From positions 1-40,334 of the forward strand of contig JBNJCX010000015.1 in NCBI GenBank assembly GCA_051744365.1: a stretch of DNA of 40,334 nt, given 5' to 3'. The stretch comes from Gudongella sp051744365 (GTDB lineage: Bacteria > Bacillota > Clostridia > Tissierellales > Tissierellaceae). The position numbers and the translations under genes were made by a program. The notes under the pieces were generated by a model. The model was not told the DNA's origin. It saw only the letters and a program-made list of their open reading frames with translations, and searched no databases. This document shows, one piece after another, positions 31,929 through 40,235 of the stretch (the stretch's first letter is position 1; each line of letters begins with the position of its first letter).

Positions 31929-32291
31929 TTAAAATTTAAGTCCAGCTTCTCTGGCACCGTCAGCAAGCTCTTTAACTCTTCCGTGATACAGGTAACCGCC
32001 TCTGTCAAATACAACTTCCTCGATTCCCTTATCTACAGCTTTTTTGCCGATAGCCATTCCTACTGCTTTAGCTGCTTCCTTATTCTTTGTTGAAGCAAGG
32101 CTTAGGTCCTTATCCAGAGTAGAAGCTGCTGCCAATGTTTTACCAGCCGCATCATCAATAATCTGAGCGTAAATATGGCTTCCACTTCTGTAGATGCTCA
32201 GTCTTGGCTTGGCAGGAGTGCCATACACTTTTTGCCTTACTCTTGTGTGTCTGACTTGTCTGTTTTTATTTTTATCGATTTTCTTTAGCAA
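31929..32291 (-). CDS. rplR: 50S ribosomal protein uL18
   Basis: This 120-residue 5S rRNA-binding protein has the basic N-terminus RQVRHTRVRQKVYGTPAKPRLSIYRS and the C-terminal FDRGGYLYHGRVKELADGAREAGLKF. The start is a TTG at 32291 behind GGGAGTG. It lies between rplF and rpsE. Confidence 0.97.
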   Translation of the reverse strand: MLKKIDKNKNRQVRHTRVRQKVYGTPAKPRLSIYRSGSHIYAQIIDDAAGKTLAAASTLDKDLSLASTKNKEAAKAVGMAIGKKAVDKGIEEVVFDRGGYLYHGRVKELADGAREAGLKF

Positions 32292-32307
32292 ATTTGTTCA
32301 CTCCCTT

Positions 32308-32847
32308 CTACTTACCTGTTTTACCAACCTTACGTCTAACGTATTCGTCAGTATATCTGATACCTTTGCCCTTATATGGCTCCGGCTTTCTATAGTCTCT
32401 GATCTTAGCTGCGAAGTTTCCTACCTGCTGCTTATCAATTCCCTTAATGATTACCTTGTTTTGTGCAGGAACTTCAACCTCAAGGCCCTTTGGATCCTCA
32501 AGCTCTATTGGATGTGAATATCCTAGTGTCAGCACCAGCTTGTTTCCCTGCTTCGCTGCTCTGTATCCTGTACCTACAATGTCCAATGACTTCTCGTAGC
32601 CTTCAGTTACGCCTACGACCATGTTCCAAATTAAAGTCCTGGACAATCCGTGCACGGACTTGTGTCTCTTCTGCTCTGATGGTCTTTCTACATTAAGAAT
32701 ACCATCCTCTATTTTAATTACCATTTCAGGATCTATTTGTTGAGTTAATTGACCTTTAGGCCCCTTTACCTCCACCAAGTTTGCTTCATTTACTTTTATC
32801 TCCACATTACCTGGCAGATTAATTGGCTTTAATCCTATTCTTGACAT
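32308..32847 (-). CDS. rplF: 50S ribosomal protein uL6
   Basis: This 179-residue protein has two tandem L6 domains: MSRIGLKPINLPGNVEI at the start and the C-terminal KIRDYRKPEPYKGKGIRYTDE. It lies near the GTPase centre of the ribosome. It follows rpsH by 35 bases, with an AGGAGGTGCACTC ribosome region. Confidence 0.98.
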   Translation of the reverse strand: MSRIGLKPINLPGNVEIKVNEANLVEVKGPKGQLTQQIDPEMVIKIEDGILNVERPSEQKRHKSVHGLSRTLIWNMVVGVTEGYEKSLDIVGTGYRAAKQGNKLVLTLGYSHPIELEDPKGLEVEVPAQNKVIIKGIDKQQVGNFAAKIRDYRKPEPYKGKGIRYTDEYVRRKVGKTGK

Positions 32848-32882
32848 GAGTGCACCTCCTGTTCCAATAATCTAGCAATTTA

Positions 32883-33278
32883 TTACCATACGTAACAAAT
32901 TACTTCTCCACCCACATTTTCCTTCCTAGCAGTCTTATCTGTCATCATTCCTTTAGATGTGGATATAACAGCTATACCTAATCCGCCAAGTACCTTAGGT
33001 ATCTCATTGTTTTTTACATAAACCTTTAGACCAGGCTTTGATATTCTCTTGATACCACTTATAACCTTCTCATTGTTCTGGCCGTATTTCAAATCTACTC
33101 TCATGATTCCTTGTTTTCCGTCCTCTATAACATCAAAACCCTTTATAAAACCTTCGTTTAGAAGAATCAGAGCGATTTCTTTCTTTATGTTTGACGCCGG
33201 TACATCAACTGAGTCATGTTTAGCATTGACACCATTTCTAATTCTCGTTAACATATCCGCGATTGGGTCTGTCATCAT
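32883..33278 (-). CDS. rpsH: 30S ribosomal protein uS8
   Basis: This 131-residue central-domain assembly protein starts TDPIADMLTRIRNGV and ends GGEVICYVW. The C-terminal GGLGIAVISTSKGMMTDKTAR forms the main 16S contact. AAAGGAGG precedes two adjacent ATGs (33278, 33275); the first has the better spacing. In Escherichia coli S8 regulates the spc operon; no equivalent site was looked for here. Confidence 0.97.
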   Translation of the reverse strand: MMTDPIADMLTRIRNGVNAKHDSVDVPASNIKKEIALILLNEGFIKGFDVIEDGKQGIMRVDLKYGQNNEKVISGIKRISKPGLKVYVKNNEIPKVLGGLGIAVISTSKGMMTDKTARKENVGGEVICYVW

Positions 33279-33307
33279 GTTTATTACCTCCTTTCATAAT
33301 CCTGGTA

Positions 33308-33493
33308 TTACCAGCTAGCCTTTTTAACTCCGGGTATCTGACCCTTATAAGCCAATTCTCTGAAACAGATACGACAAATGCCATACTTTCTCAGATAGGC
33401 GTGAGGTCTACCACATATTTTACATCTATTATATTCCTGTGTGCTAAACTTCTGCTTTCTCTTCTGTTTAGCGATCATTGATTTCTTTGCCAA
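33308..33493 (-). CDS. rpsZ: 30S ribosomal protein uS14, zinc-binding type Z
   Basis: This 61-residue short form carries C24-x2-C27 and C40-x2-C43, the four-cysteine zinc site of type-Z S14, and ends GQIPGVKKASW. Its length distinguishes it from the 89-residue zinc-free form. It lies between rplE and rpsH. With the zinc forms of bL36 and uS4 this ribosome appears zinc-replete. Confidence 0.98.
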   Translation of the reverse strand: MAKKSMIAKQKRKQKFSTQEYNRCKICGRPHAYLRKYGICRICFRELAYKGQIPGVKKASW

Positions 33494-33511
33494 GATTTCC
33501 CCCTCCTTTAT

Positions 33512-34054
33512 CTACTTTTTAAAGGGCATTCCCATTTTCTCCAAGAACACTTTTGCTTCCTCGTCTGATTGTGCTGTAGTAACTATAACAATGTCAAGTC
33601 CTCTGATAGCATCAACTTGATCGTATTCAATTTCCGGAAAAATCAACTGTTCCTTTATTCCCATGGCATAGTTTCCTCTTCCGTCGAAGGAAGTATCATT
33701 AACACCTCTAAAGTCTCTAACTCTAGGTAATGCGATATTCATCAATTTATCTAAAAAGTCGTACATTCTCTCTCCCCTAAGGGTAACTTTAGCACCGACT
33801 TTCATTCCTTCTCTAAGTTTAAAGTTTGCTATGGATTTTTTAGCCTGAGTAACAAGTGCCTTTTGGCCAGCAATTATTTCCAGCTCCTTTACTGCTGATT
33901 CAAGAGCCTTGGGATTGTCTCTTGCTTCTCCGATTCCCATGTTGATAACTACTTTATCTAGTCTTGGAACTTCCATAACACTGCTGTATTCAAATCTTTC
34001 CATTAAAGCGTTTACAACTTCTTCGTTATATTTTACCTTTAATCTGGAAGTCAT
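33512..34054 (-). CDS. rplE: 50S ribosomal protein uL5
   Basis: This 180-residue 5S rRNA-binding protein is recognised by VPRLDKVVINMGIGEA, QKALVTQAKKSIANFKLREGMKVGAKVTLRG and the C-terminal DIVIVTTAQSDEEAKVFLEKMGMPF. It sits between rplX and rpsZ. Confidence 0.98.
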   Translation of the reverse strand: MTSRLKVKYNEEVVNALMERFEYSSVMEVPRLDKVVINMGIGEARDNPKALESAVKELEIIAGQKALVTQAKKSIANFKLREGMKVGAKVTLRGERMYDFLDKLMNIALPRVRDFRGVNDTSFDGRGNYAMGIKEQLIFPEIEYDQVDAIRGLDIVIVTTAQSDEEAKVFLEKMGMPFKK

Positions 34055-34078
34055 TCCATTACCTCCTCTCTACTATGA

Positions 34079-34396
34079 TTATTTTTTATCTAGAACTTCT
34101 CCGCATTTTTTGCAGACTCTTACTTTGCTTCCGTCACTTTTCACCTGATAAGCTACTCTTACTCCAGCCTTGTCCTTAGGGCAATATATCATTACCTTTG
34201 AACCGTTTACAGCTCCTTCAAGCTGAACTATTCCACCAGGTCTTCCAGGCCCTCCGGGTTTCTTGTGCTTTGTAACCATATTTACGCCTTCTATGATCAC
34301 TTTATTGTCTTTAGGCAGAACCTTCATTACTTTTCCGGTTTTACCTTTATCTTTTCCAGAAATTACAACTACCGTATCTCCACTTTTAATATGCAT
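34079..34396 (-). CDS. rplX: 50S ribosomal protein uL24
   Basis: The product is 105 residues from the ATG at 34396 (MHIKSGDTVVVISGKDKGK), with GAGGAGG eight bases upstream; a start three codons earlier overlaps the ribosome site. A KOW motif is at about 6-32. Cysteines in YCPKD and VCKKCGE near the C-terminus suggest a possible metal site. It initiates large-subunit assembly and follows rplN by 15 bases. Confidence 0.97.
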   Translation of the reverse strand: MHIKSGDTVVVISGKDKGKTGKVMKVLPKDNKVIIEGVNMVTKHKKPGGPGRPGGIVQLEGAVNGSKVMIYCPKDKAGVRVAYQVKSDGSKVRVCKKCGEVLDKK

Positions 34397-34411
34397 ACTA
34401 TACACCTCCTC

Positions 34412-34780
34412 TTATAGTACTTCCGGTGCCAAGGATATAATCTTCATGTAGTTACCTCTTCTCAGTTCTCTTGTTACAGGTCCGAAAATTCGAGTTCCTA
34501 CTGGATTCTTATCATCTTTTATAATAACAGCTGCGTTGTCATCGAACTTGATGTATGAACCGTCTAGTCTTCTTACACCTTTTCTAGTCCTTACAACAAC
34601 CGCTTTTACAACTTGTCCTTTTTTAACAACCCCACCAGGTGTTGCACTTTTGACCGTACAAACAACTACATCCCCGATGCCGGCATACTGCTTGTTGGTA
34701 CCTCCGAGCACTCTGATAACCAATACTTCCTTTGCTCCTGAATTATCAGCTACTCTCATGCGGCTTTCCGTTTGAATCAT
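34412..34780 (-). CDS. rplN: 50S ribosomal protein uL14
   Basis: This 122-residue protein at the subunit interface starts MIQTESRMRVADNSGAKEV and contains GDVVVCTVKSATPGGVVKKG and IFGPVTRELR. It follows rpsQ by 29 bases; a CTCCC-complementary GGGAGG lies upstream of the ATG at 34780. Confidence 0.98.
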   Translation of the reverse strand: MIQTESRMRVADNSGAKEVLVIRVLGGTNKQYAGIGDVVVCTVKSATPGGVVKKGQVVKAVVVRTRKGVRRLDGSYIKFDDNAAVIIKDDKNPVGTRIFGPVTRELRRGNYMKIISLAPEVL

Positions 34781-34809
34781 TCAGAATACCTCCCTTCGCC
34801 TAATATATC

Positions 34810-35064
34810 CTATTTTGCTTTTTGTATTATGTTGACGACTCTCCAGTTCTTGTCCTTGCTAAGTGGTCTAGTCTCCATAATTTCGACCTTGTCGCCGATT
34901 GTGCACTCATTGTTTTCATCATGAGCCTTAAACTTTGTTGACATCTTCGATTGCTTCTTGTACAATGGATGAGTTTTGAAAGTCTCTATTGAAACAACAA
35001 CAGTCTTGTCCATTTTATCACTAACAACAATACCTACTTTAGTCTTACGATTTGTTCTTTCCAT
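34810..35064 (-). CDS. rpsQ: 30S ribosomal protein uS17
   Basis: This 84-residue OB-fold protein contains KVGIVVSDKMDKTVVVSIE, HPLYKKQ and GDKVEIMETRPLSKDKNWRVV. It lies six bases after rpmC in the S10 operon. Confidence 0.98.
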   Translation of the reverse strand: MERTNRKTKVGIVVSDKMDKTVVVSIETFKTHPLYKKQSKMSTKFKAHDENNECTIGDKVEIMETRPLSKDKNWRVVNIIQKAK

Positions 35065-35070
35065 CAGAGA

Positions 35071-35277
35071 TTAAACCTCCTTCCCTATAGATAATTCTCT
35101 TTCTCGAACGATAGTTTTTACACGAGCGATATCTTTTCTTACAGAACTTATTTTTATAGGGTTATCTAACTGACCTGTAGCCAATTGAAATCTCAAGTTA
35201 AATAGCTCTGATTTAAGATCCATTAATTCTTTATTCAATTCTTTGTCTGACATTTGGCGAATTTCTTTAGCTTTCAT
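35071..35277 (-). CDS. rpmC: 50S ribosomal protein uL29
   Basis: The product is 68 residues from the ATG at 35277 (MKAKEIRQMSDKELNKEL), two helices with FNLRFQLATGQLDNP, located at the peptide exit tunnel. This start lies 11 bases inside the rplP 3' end, with GGTGG upstream, so it is translationally coupled; GTG codons a few bases upstream are less likely. Confidence 0.96.
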   Translation of the reverse strand: MKAKEIRQMSDKELNKELMDLKSELFNLRFQLATGQLDNPIKISSVRKDIARVKTIVRERELSIGKEV

Positions 35278-35710
35278 TAGCTTCACCACCCTTATCTTGT
35301 GTTTCTACACGTGTAACAAATTTAGTTTTGATAGGTAGTTTGTGAGCTGCAAGTCTCATAGCTTCTCTTGCATCTTCCTCTGAGACACCACCCATTTCAA
35401 ATAATATTCTGCCTGGTTTAACTACTGCTACCCAGTACTCAGGTGAGCCTTTACCTGAACCCATACGAGTCTCGGCAGGTTTCTCACTTACTGGCTTGTC
35501 CGGGAATACCTTGATCCAGATATTTCCGCCCCTCTTTACGTATCTTGTCATAGCACGTCTTGCGGACTCTATTTGATTTGAAGTAATCCATACAGGTTCA
35601 AGAGCTTGTAAGCCGAACTCTCCGTATGTTATTGAGTTTCCACGGTTTGCTTTTCCCTTCATTCTACCTCTATGAACTCTTCTATATTTCACTCTTTTAG
35701 GCATTAACAT
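35267..35710 (-). CDS. rplP: 50S ribosomal protein uL16
   Basis: This 147-residue protein has PKRVKYRRVHRGRMKGKANRG, GKGSPEYWVAVVKPGRILFE and PIKTKFVTRVE. It contacts the A-site tRNA elbow. GGAGG precedes the first ATG (35710) by about nine bases. The C-terminal end KGGEANES overlaps the rpmC start. Confidence 0.98.
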   Translation of the reverse strand: MLMPKRVKYRRVHRGRMKGKANRGNSITYGEFGLQALEPVWITSNQIESARRAMTRYVKRGGNIWIKVFPDKPVSEKPAETRMGSGKGSPEYWVAVVKPGRILFEMGGVSEEDAREAMRLAAHKLPIKTKFVTRVETQDKGGEANES

Positions 35711-35740
35711 GTTGACTTTCCTCCTTCCTACGACGCTAAT

Positions 35741-36415
35741 CTATTTTGCTGATTCCTGTTTTTTATTGCTTCTATCCACTTTCTTGGTAGGAAGTACTTC
35801 TCCTTTGTAAAGCCATACTTTAACTCCAATTTTACCATATGTTGTAGTTGCTTCAGTAAAACCATAGTCAATGTCTGCTCTAAGCGTGTGTAGAGGAATT
35901 GTTCCCTCACTATAGCCTTCAGTTCTAGCCATATCAGCTCCACCAAGTCTTCCTGCAACCTGTGTTTTGATTCCTTTTGCTCCGTATCTCATAGTCCTTT
36001 GAATAGCCTGCTTCATAGCTCTTCTGAAGGTTATCCTTCTCTCAAGCTGTGATGCTATGTTCTCAGCAACCAATTGTGCATCAAGCTCAGCTACCTTGAT
36101 TTCTTCAACGTTGATTACAACGCTCTTCTTGGTCATCTTCTCGATAGCCAGTCTAAGCTCCTCAACACCTGATCCACCTCTTCCGATTACCATTCCCGGC
36201 TTTGCAGTGAAGATGGATACCTTAATCTTGCTGGCAGCACGTTCAATTTCAATTTTTGATATTCCTGCTATATATAATTTCTTTTTAAGATATTCTCTGA
36301 TTTTGAAATCTTCCACCAAGTACTCATTGAAGGTCTTCTTGTCAGCATACCATTTTGAATCCCAATCCTTTATGATTCCAACCCTAAGACCATGTGGGTT
36401 AACTTTTTGACCCAT
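35741..36415 (-). CDS. rpsC: 30S ribosomal protein uS3
   Basis: This 224-residue protein has MGQKVNPHGLRVGIIKDWDSKW, a KH RNA-binding motif GMVIGRGGSGVEELR (about 74-90) and a C-terminal S3 domain GRLGGADMARTEGYSEGTIPLHTLRADIDYG. With uS4 and uS5 it forms the mRNA entry helicase. It lies between rplV and rplP. Confidence 0.98.
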   Translation of the reverse strand: MGQKVNPHGLRVGIIKDWDSKWYADKKTFNEYLVEDFKIREYLKKKLYIAGISKIEIERAASKIKVSIFTAKPGMVIGRGGSGVEELRLAIEKMTKKSVVINVEEIKVAELDAQLVAENIASQLERRITFRRAMKQAIQRTMRYGAKGIKTQVAGRLGGADMARTEGYSEGTIPLHTLRADIDYGFTEATTTYGKIGVKVWLYKGEVLPTKKVDRSNKKQESAK

Positions 36416-36432
36416 TAACTATCCCTCCTTTT

Positions 36433-36768
36433 CTACTCGCGTTCTTTTACAACTATTCCTATATGACTGCTTCTCTTTATTATCGGATATGCCATACCCC
36501 TTGCCTTGGGTCTGAATCTCTTCATTCTTGGACCCTCGTTGGCGTATGCCTCCCATACATAAAGATTCTCTCTATCTAGATTAAAGTTGTTCTCTGCATT
36601 TGCAACTGCGGAGTTCAGCACCTTCTCAAGAGCTTTTGCACCTTTTTTTGGTGTAAATTTCAAGATTGAAAGAGCTTCATCCACTTGCTTGCCTCTGATC
36701 TCAGCACATATGAAGTTTACCTTCAGTGGTGAAATCCTAACATATTTAGCTATAGCCTTAGCTTCCAC
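36433..36768 (-). CDS. rplV: 50S ribosomal protein uL22
   Basis: The product is 111 residues from a GTG at 36768 (MEAKAIAKYVRISPLKVN), with AGGAGG eight bases upstream; the longer frame from 36786 would put its start over this site. The C-terminal loop RPKARGMAYPIIKRSSHI reaches the exit tunnel, where macrolide-resistance changes occur. The loop looks ordinary here. Confidence 0.96.
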   Translation of the reverse strand: MEAKAIAKYVRISPLKVNFICAEIRGKQVDEALSILKFTPKKGAKALEKVLNSAVANAENNFNLDRENLYVWEAYANEGPRMKRFRPKARGMAYPIIKRSSHIGIVVKERE

Positions 36769-36787
36769 GAATTCTACCTCCTTCACT

Positions 36788-37075
36788 TTACTTTCTTAAA
36801 CCAGATGATTTTTCACTCTTGCTTATGTGACTTCTGAACGTTCTGGTTGTTACAAATTCTCCTAGTTTATGCCCTACCATATCCTCGGTAACATATACAG
36901 GCACATGCTTTCTGCCATCGTATACCGCAATTGTGTGCCCTACCATTTCTGGAAAAATAGTTGAACGACGTGACCAGGTTTTTATGACTTTCTTATCATT
37001 TGTCTTATTAAGTTCCTCTACTTTCTTAAGTAGATGATCATCGATAAATGGTCCTTTCTTAAGGGATCTACCCAT
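36788..37075 (-). CDS. rpsS: 30S ribosomal protein uS19
   Basis: This 95-residue head protein reads GRSLKKGPFIDDHLLKKV, TWSRRSTIFPEMVGHTIAVYDGRKHVPV and GHKLGEF near the C-terminus. It forms the inter-subunit contact with uS13. It lies 24 bases after rplB. Confidence 0.98.
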   Translation of the reverse strand: MGRSLKKGPFIDDHLLKKVEELNKTNDKKVIKTWSRRSTIFPEMVGHTIAVYDGRKHVPVYVTEDMVGHKLGEFVTTRTFRSHISKSEKSSGLRK

Positions 37076-37099
37076 ACTTATTTCCTCCTTTCAGAAGTA

Positions 37100-37930
37100 C
37101 TATTTTGTTCTTCTTCTTACGATATATTTGTCAGATTTCGTCTTTTTCTTTCTAGTCTTGTATCCAAGAGCAGGCTTGCCCCATGGAGTTACAGGTGAAG
37201 GCATTCCGATTGGCGCTCTACCTTCTCCACCACCGTGTGGGTGATCAACAGGGTTCATGGCACTACCTCTTACAGTAGGTCTTATTCCCATATGTCTTGA
37301 ACGTCCAGCCTTACCTATTGTTATGTTCTCGTGATCAAGGTTTCCTACCTGTCCGATTGTTGCTCTGCATTCTATAGCCACCAGTCTGAATTCTCCTGAC
37401 GGCAACTTAAGCTGAGCGTATTTTCCTTCTTTCGCCATAAGCTGTGCCTCTGCTCCAGCTGATCTTACAAGCTGAGCTCCTTTTCCAGGCTTCAATTCAA
37501 CATTGTGTACGGTTGTACCAACTGGAATGTGCTTCAACTGAAGTGCATTTCCGATCTTGATGTCTGCGTTCTCGCCTGATTCGATCATGTCGCCAACTTT
37601 TATTTTGTGAGGTGCAAGAATGTATCTCTTCTCGCCGTCAACATAGTGGATCAGTGCAATATTTGCAGATCTGTTTGGATCGTATTCTATTGCAGCAACC
37701 TTTCCTGGTACTCCATCCTTGGTTCTCTTGAAGTCGATTATTCTGTATTTCTTTTTAGCTCCACCACCTCTGTGACGGATGGTTATTCTACCTTGTGAGT
37801 TTCTTCCGCTGTTTTTATTTAAACTAACCACTAGTGATTTTTCAGGCTCTTTTTTAGTGATTTCTTCGAATGTTGAAACACTCATTTGTCTTCTAGCAGG
37901 GGAAGTAGGTTTGAATTTCCTGATACTCAT
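37100..37930 (-). CDS. rplB: 50S ribosomal protein uL2
   Basis: This 276-residue protein is essential for subunit joining and the peptidyl-transferase centre. Marks are KFKPTSPARRQMSVS, NSGRNSQGRITIRHRGGG and the conserved NPVDHPHGGGEGRAPIG. The C-terminal TPWGKPALGYKTRKKK is typical. It follows rplW by 27 bases. Confidence 0.98.
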   Translation of the reverse strand: MSIRKFKPTSPARRQMSVSTFEEITKKEPEKSLVVSLNKNSGRNSQGRITIRHRGGGAKKKYRIIDFKRTKDGVPGKVAAIEYDPNRSANIALIHYVDGEKRYILAPHKIKVGDMIESGENADIKIGNALQLKHIPVGTTVHNVELKPGKGAQLVRSAGAEAQLMAKEGKYAQLKLPSGEFRLVAIECRATIGQVGNLDHENITIGKAGRSRHMGIRPTVRGSAMNPVDHPHGGGEGRAPIGMPSPVTPWGKPALGYKTRKKKTKSDKYIVRRRTK

Positions 37931-37957
37931 TGGTTTTCCCTCCTTTTATCTTCCTAA

Positions 37958-38251
37958 TTATTCCATCCCTTCGAAGAATTCTATCTTCTTGGAGTCATCT
38001 GTTAATTTAACGATTGCTTTCTTCCAGCTTGCTCTTCTTCCACTATGAATACCCTGTTTCTTCAACTTTCCAAGATAGTTCATGGTGTTTACTTTTTCTA
38101 CCTTTACTCCAAATACGCTCTCAACAGCTTTTTTAATTTCGCTCTTGTTTGCTTTTTTATCTACAGCAAAAGTATATTTGCCAAATGCCATGTCTTCCAT
38201 ACTCTTCTCAGTAATTATCGGCTTAATGATAATATCGTGTGGAATACGCAT
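37958..38251 (-). CDS. rplW: 50S ribosomal protein uL23
   Basis: This 97-residue exit-tunnel protein docks trigger factor and SRP. It contains IIKPIITEKSMEDM, YTFAVDKKANKSEIKKAVESVFGVKVEKVNT and RRASWKKAIVKL. It shares one base with the rplD stop at 38251 and is translationally coupled to it. Confidence 0.98.
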   Translation of the reverse strand: MRIPHDIIIKPIITEKSMEDMAFGKYTFAVDKKANKSEIKKAVESVFGVKVEKVNTMNYLGKLKKQGIHSGRRASWKKAIVKLTDDSKKIEFFEGME

Positions 38252-38874
38252 TATGCATACACCTCCTCCACTTTTTTTACAGCTTCTTTGGTAATTATAA
38301 ATGAATTGTATTTCAAAATGTCATAAACATTCAAAGTATTGACAAGTGTAGTTGCAACATTCGGAATGTTTCCTGCTGATCTGATTACATTTACGTTCTT
38401 CTCACCCATAACGATAAGAGCTTTTTTATCAGCATTCAGAGTGTTTAGCATATTTATCATTTCCTTGGTCTTTGGAGCATCGAACTTCAGCTCATCAACT
38501 ACGATTATCTCATTGTTCTGAAGCTTGTCAGTCAAAGCTGATTTCATAGCCAGTCTCCTTACCTTCTTCGGCACGCTGTAGCTATAGTCTCTTGGCTTCG
38601 GTGCAAATACAACTCCTCCACCTTTCCATTGTGGCGACCTAATGCTTCCTTGTCTTGCCCTTCCGGTACCTTTCTGTCTCCAGGGTTTTCTTCCCCCTCC
38701 TCTAACTTCAGCTCTTGTCTTAGCTGACTGAGTACCTTGTCTCTTGTTGGCAAGTTGATTCTTAACAACTTCATATACTACATGCTCATTCACTTCGACT
38801 CCGAATACAGCATCGCTTAAGTCCATTTCTTCAACTAGTTCACCTAGCATATTATATACATTAACTTTAGGCAT
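38251..38874 (-). CDS. rplD: 50S ribosomal protein uL4
   Basis: This 207-residue protein has an extended loop into the exit tunnel, QSAKTRAEVRGGGRKPWRQKGTGRARQGSIRSPQW-type basic region at about 50-80, and a Rossmann-like globular part. In Escherichia coli L4 represses the S10 operon; whether the long leader here responds to L4 is open. It overlaps rplW by one base. Confidence 0.98.
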   Translation of the reverse strand: MPKVNVYNMLGELVEEMDLSDAVFGVEVNEHVVYEVVKNQLANKRQGTQSAKTRAEVRGGGRKPWRQKGTGRARQGSIRSPQWKGGGVVFAPKPRDYSYSVPKKVRRLAMKSALTDKLQNNEIIVVDELKFDAPKTKEMINMLNTLNADKKALIVMGEKNVNVIRSAGNIPNVATTLVNTLNVYDILKYNSFIITKEAVKKVEEVYA

Positions 38875-38901
38875 TTTGTGTCCTCCTTTCCGCCTGGATT
38901 A

Positions 38902-39528
38902 TTACTTCTTAACTGTTTCCTTTATTGTTATAAGTCCCTTTTTGGGTCCAGGTACTGCTCCCTTGATAAGGATAAGATTCTTGTCTCCATCCACTCTTAC
39001 AACCTCAAGGTTCTGGACTGTAACTCTTTCGTGACCCATTCTACCCATCATCTTATGGCCTTTGAATACTCTTCCTGGATAAGTACCAGCTGACATGCCT
39101 CCTGGCATCCTGTGATGCTTGGAGCCGTGAGTCTCTCTACCTCTTGAAAAGTGGTGTCTCTTAATAACACCGGCAGTTCCTTTACCCTTTGAAGTACCTG
39201 TTACATCAACCATGTCTCCCTCGGCGAATACGTCTGCCTTGATTTCCTGTCCTATATCAAATTCGTCAGGATTCTCTACGTGGAATTCTCTAAGGAATTT
39301 CCTATAAGCAACATTAGCCTTTTCGTAATGGCCCTTCAAAGGCTTGGTAACCCTCTTCTCCTTGACATCTCCGAATCCTAGCTGAATTGCATTATATCCA
39401 TCTTTTTCAACTGTTTTTTTCTGTACTACGAAAAGTGGTCCTGCCTGAATTACTGTAACAGGAACAACCTCACCATCCTCTTTGAAGATCTGGGTCATAC
39501 CGACTTTTCTACCTAGCATATTTTTCAT
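38902..39528 (-). CDS. rplC: 50S ribosomal protein uL3
   Basis: This 208-residue protein starts MLGRKVGMTQIFKEDG, with GTSKGKGTAGVIKRHHFSRG and MPGGMSAGTYPGRVFKGHKM in the tip that approaches the peptidyl-transferase centre. It follows rpsJ by 49 bases. The start I use at 39528 (MKNMLGRK) has GGAGGTG upstream; a second ATG three codons later is also possible. Confidence 0.97.
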   Translation of the reverse strand: MKNMLGRKVGMTQIFKEDGEVVPVTVIQAGPLFVVQKKTVEKDGYNAIQLGFGDVKEKRVTKPLKGHYEKANVAYRKFLREFHVENPDEFDIGQEIKADVFAEGDMVDVTGTSKGKGTAGVIKRHHFSRGRETHGSKHHRMPGGMSAGTYPGRVFKGHKMMGRMGHERVTVQNLEVVRVDGDKNLILIKGAVPGPKKGLITIKETVKK

Positions 39529-39577
39529 TGTTGCACCTCCGTTTTATAGCGGATTGCCTGGGCAATCATATAAATTA

Positions 39578-39889
39578 TTATAGTTTAATCTCTATGTCTA
39601 CACCTGCAGGTAAATTCAACTTCATAAGTGAATCAACCGTCTTTTGATTAGGATTAAGGATGTCGATAAGTCTCTTGTGAGTTCTTTGCTCAAACTGCTC
39701 TCTGGAATCCTTGTACTTGTGAACCGCTCTAAGGATAGTAACTATTTCCTTTTCTGTCGGTAGTGGTACTGGACCTGATACAGTTGCTCCTGTTCTCTTT
39801 GCAGTCTCAACAATTCTTTGAGCCGAAGAGTCCAATAACTCATGATCATACGCTTTCAACCTAATTCTGATTTTTTGTTTGTTTGACAT
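39578..39889 (-). CDS. rpsJ: 30S ribosomal protein uS10
   Basis: This 103-residue protein contains KIRIRLKAYDHELLDSSAQRIVETAKRTGA and HKRLIDILNPNQKTVDSLMKLNLPAGVDIEIKL. Besides its ribosomal role it is the NusE transcription factor. It is first in the S10-spc-alpha cluster; AGGAGGG precedes the ATG at 39889, and a long structured leader and two promoters lie upstream. Confidence 0.98.
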   Translation of the reverse strand: MSNKQKIRIRLKAYDHELLDSSAQRIVETAKRTGATVSGPVPLPTEKEIVTILRAVHKYKDSREQFEQRTHKRLIDILNPNQKTVDSLMKLNLPAGVDIEIKL

Positions 39890-40093
39890 GTAATTTCCCT
39901 CCTTCTATCGCATGTTAATACCATACATGCGACTCGAAACACCGATACACCCACCCGGGTGTTCTATATTTTTTTTAAAAATATTCAGCATTCCAGCCGC
40001 CCGATTTAAAACCGGACATTCTCAGCAAAAATTCCCTGCACAGAGCAGCAACCTTTTGCATCATCGCAATGTCATAAATTTAAACACTAATAT
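39890..40093 (-). ncRNA. Long structured 5' leader of the S10 operon
   Basis: The 346-base gap between tuf and rpsJ contains no gene. After the promoters, some 190 bases of leader remain. Visible structures on the minus strand are TCGCATGT / ACATGCGA with a nine-base loop (39908-39932), ending eight bases before the AGGAGGG, and ACACCC / GGGTGT with a four-base loop (39947-39962), plus an A/T-rich hairpin near 39966-39986. There is no T-run after any of them, so they look regulatory rather than terminating. A known family could not be assigned. Confidence 0.45.
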
Positions 40094-40122
40094 ATTTTAC
40101 ACCATATACAACCAAAATACAA
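40094..40122 (-). promoter_or_regulatory. Proximal promoter candidate of the S10 operon
   Basis: Minus-strand -35 TTGTAT (40117-40122), a 17-base spacer and -10 TAAAAT (40094-40099). Confidence 0.55.
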
Positions 40123-40137
40123 GGGCTTTTTCTCATT

Positions 40138-40166
40138 ATTATAAGATTATCCTGTGCTTGTCATAA
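40138..40166 (-). promoter_or_regulatory. Distal promoter candidate of the S10 operon
   Basis: Minus-strand -35 TTATGA (40161-40166), a 17-base spacer and a perfect -10 TATAAT (40138-40143), just after the tuf terminator hairpin. Confidence 0.5.
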
Positions 40167-40176
40167 GGACTTATAC

Positions 40177-40216
40177 GACACTAAAAGAAGGAGACTACTC
40201 CTTCTTCTTAAGTGTC
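40177..40216 (-). terminator. Hairpin after tuf, probable terminator
   Basis: Minus-strand hairpin with an outer stem GACACT / AGTGTC and inner stem AGAAGGAG / CTCCTTCT around the loop TAGT. The inner stem is followed by CTTTTAG within the outer 3' arm. Not a classical T-run, so termination may be partial. Confidence 0.5.
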
Positions 40217-40235
40217 GTTCCTTGTGTCCCCTTTA

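Noticed and set aside
40177..40216. Tuf-rpsJ hairpin as a transposon inverted repeat
   Set aside because: The arms are too short, no transposase is near and the position right after the tuf stop fits a terminator.
39890..40235. T-box or other tRNA-sensing leader before rpsJ
   Set aside because: No T-box sequence (TGGNACC-type), specifier loop or terminator is visible.
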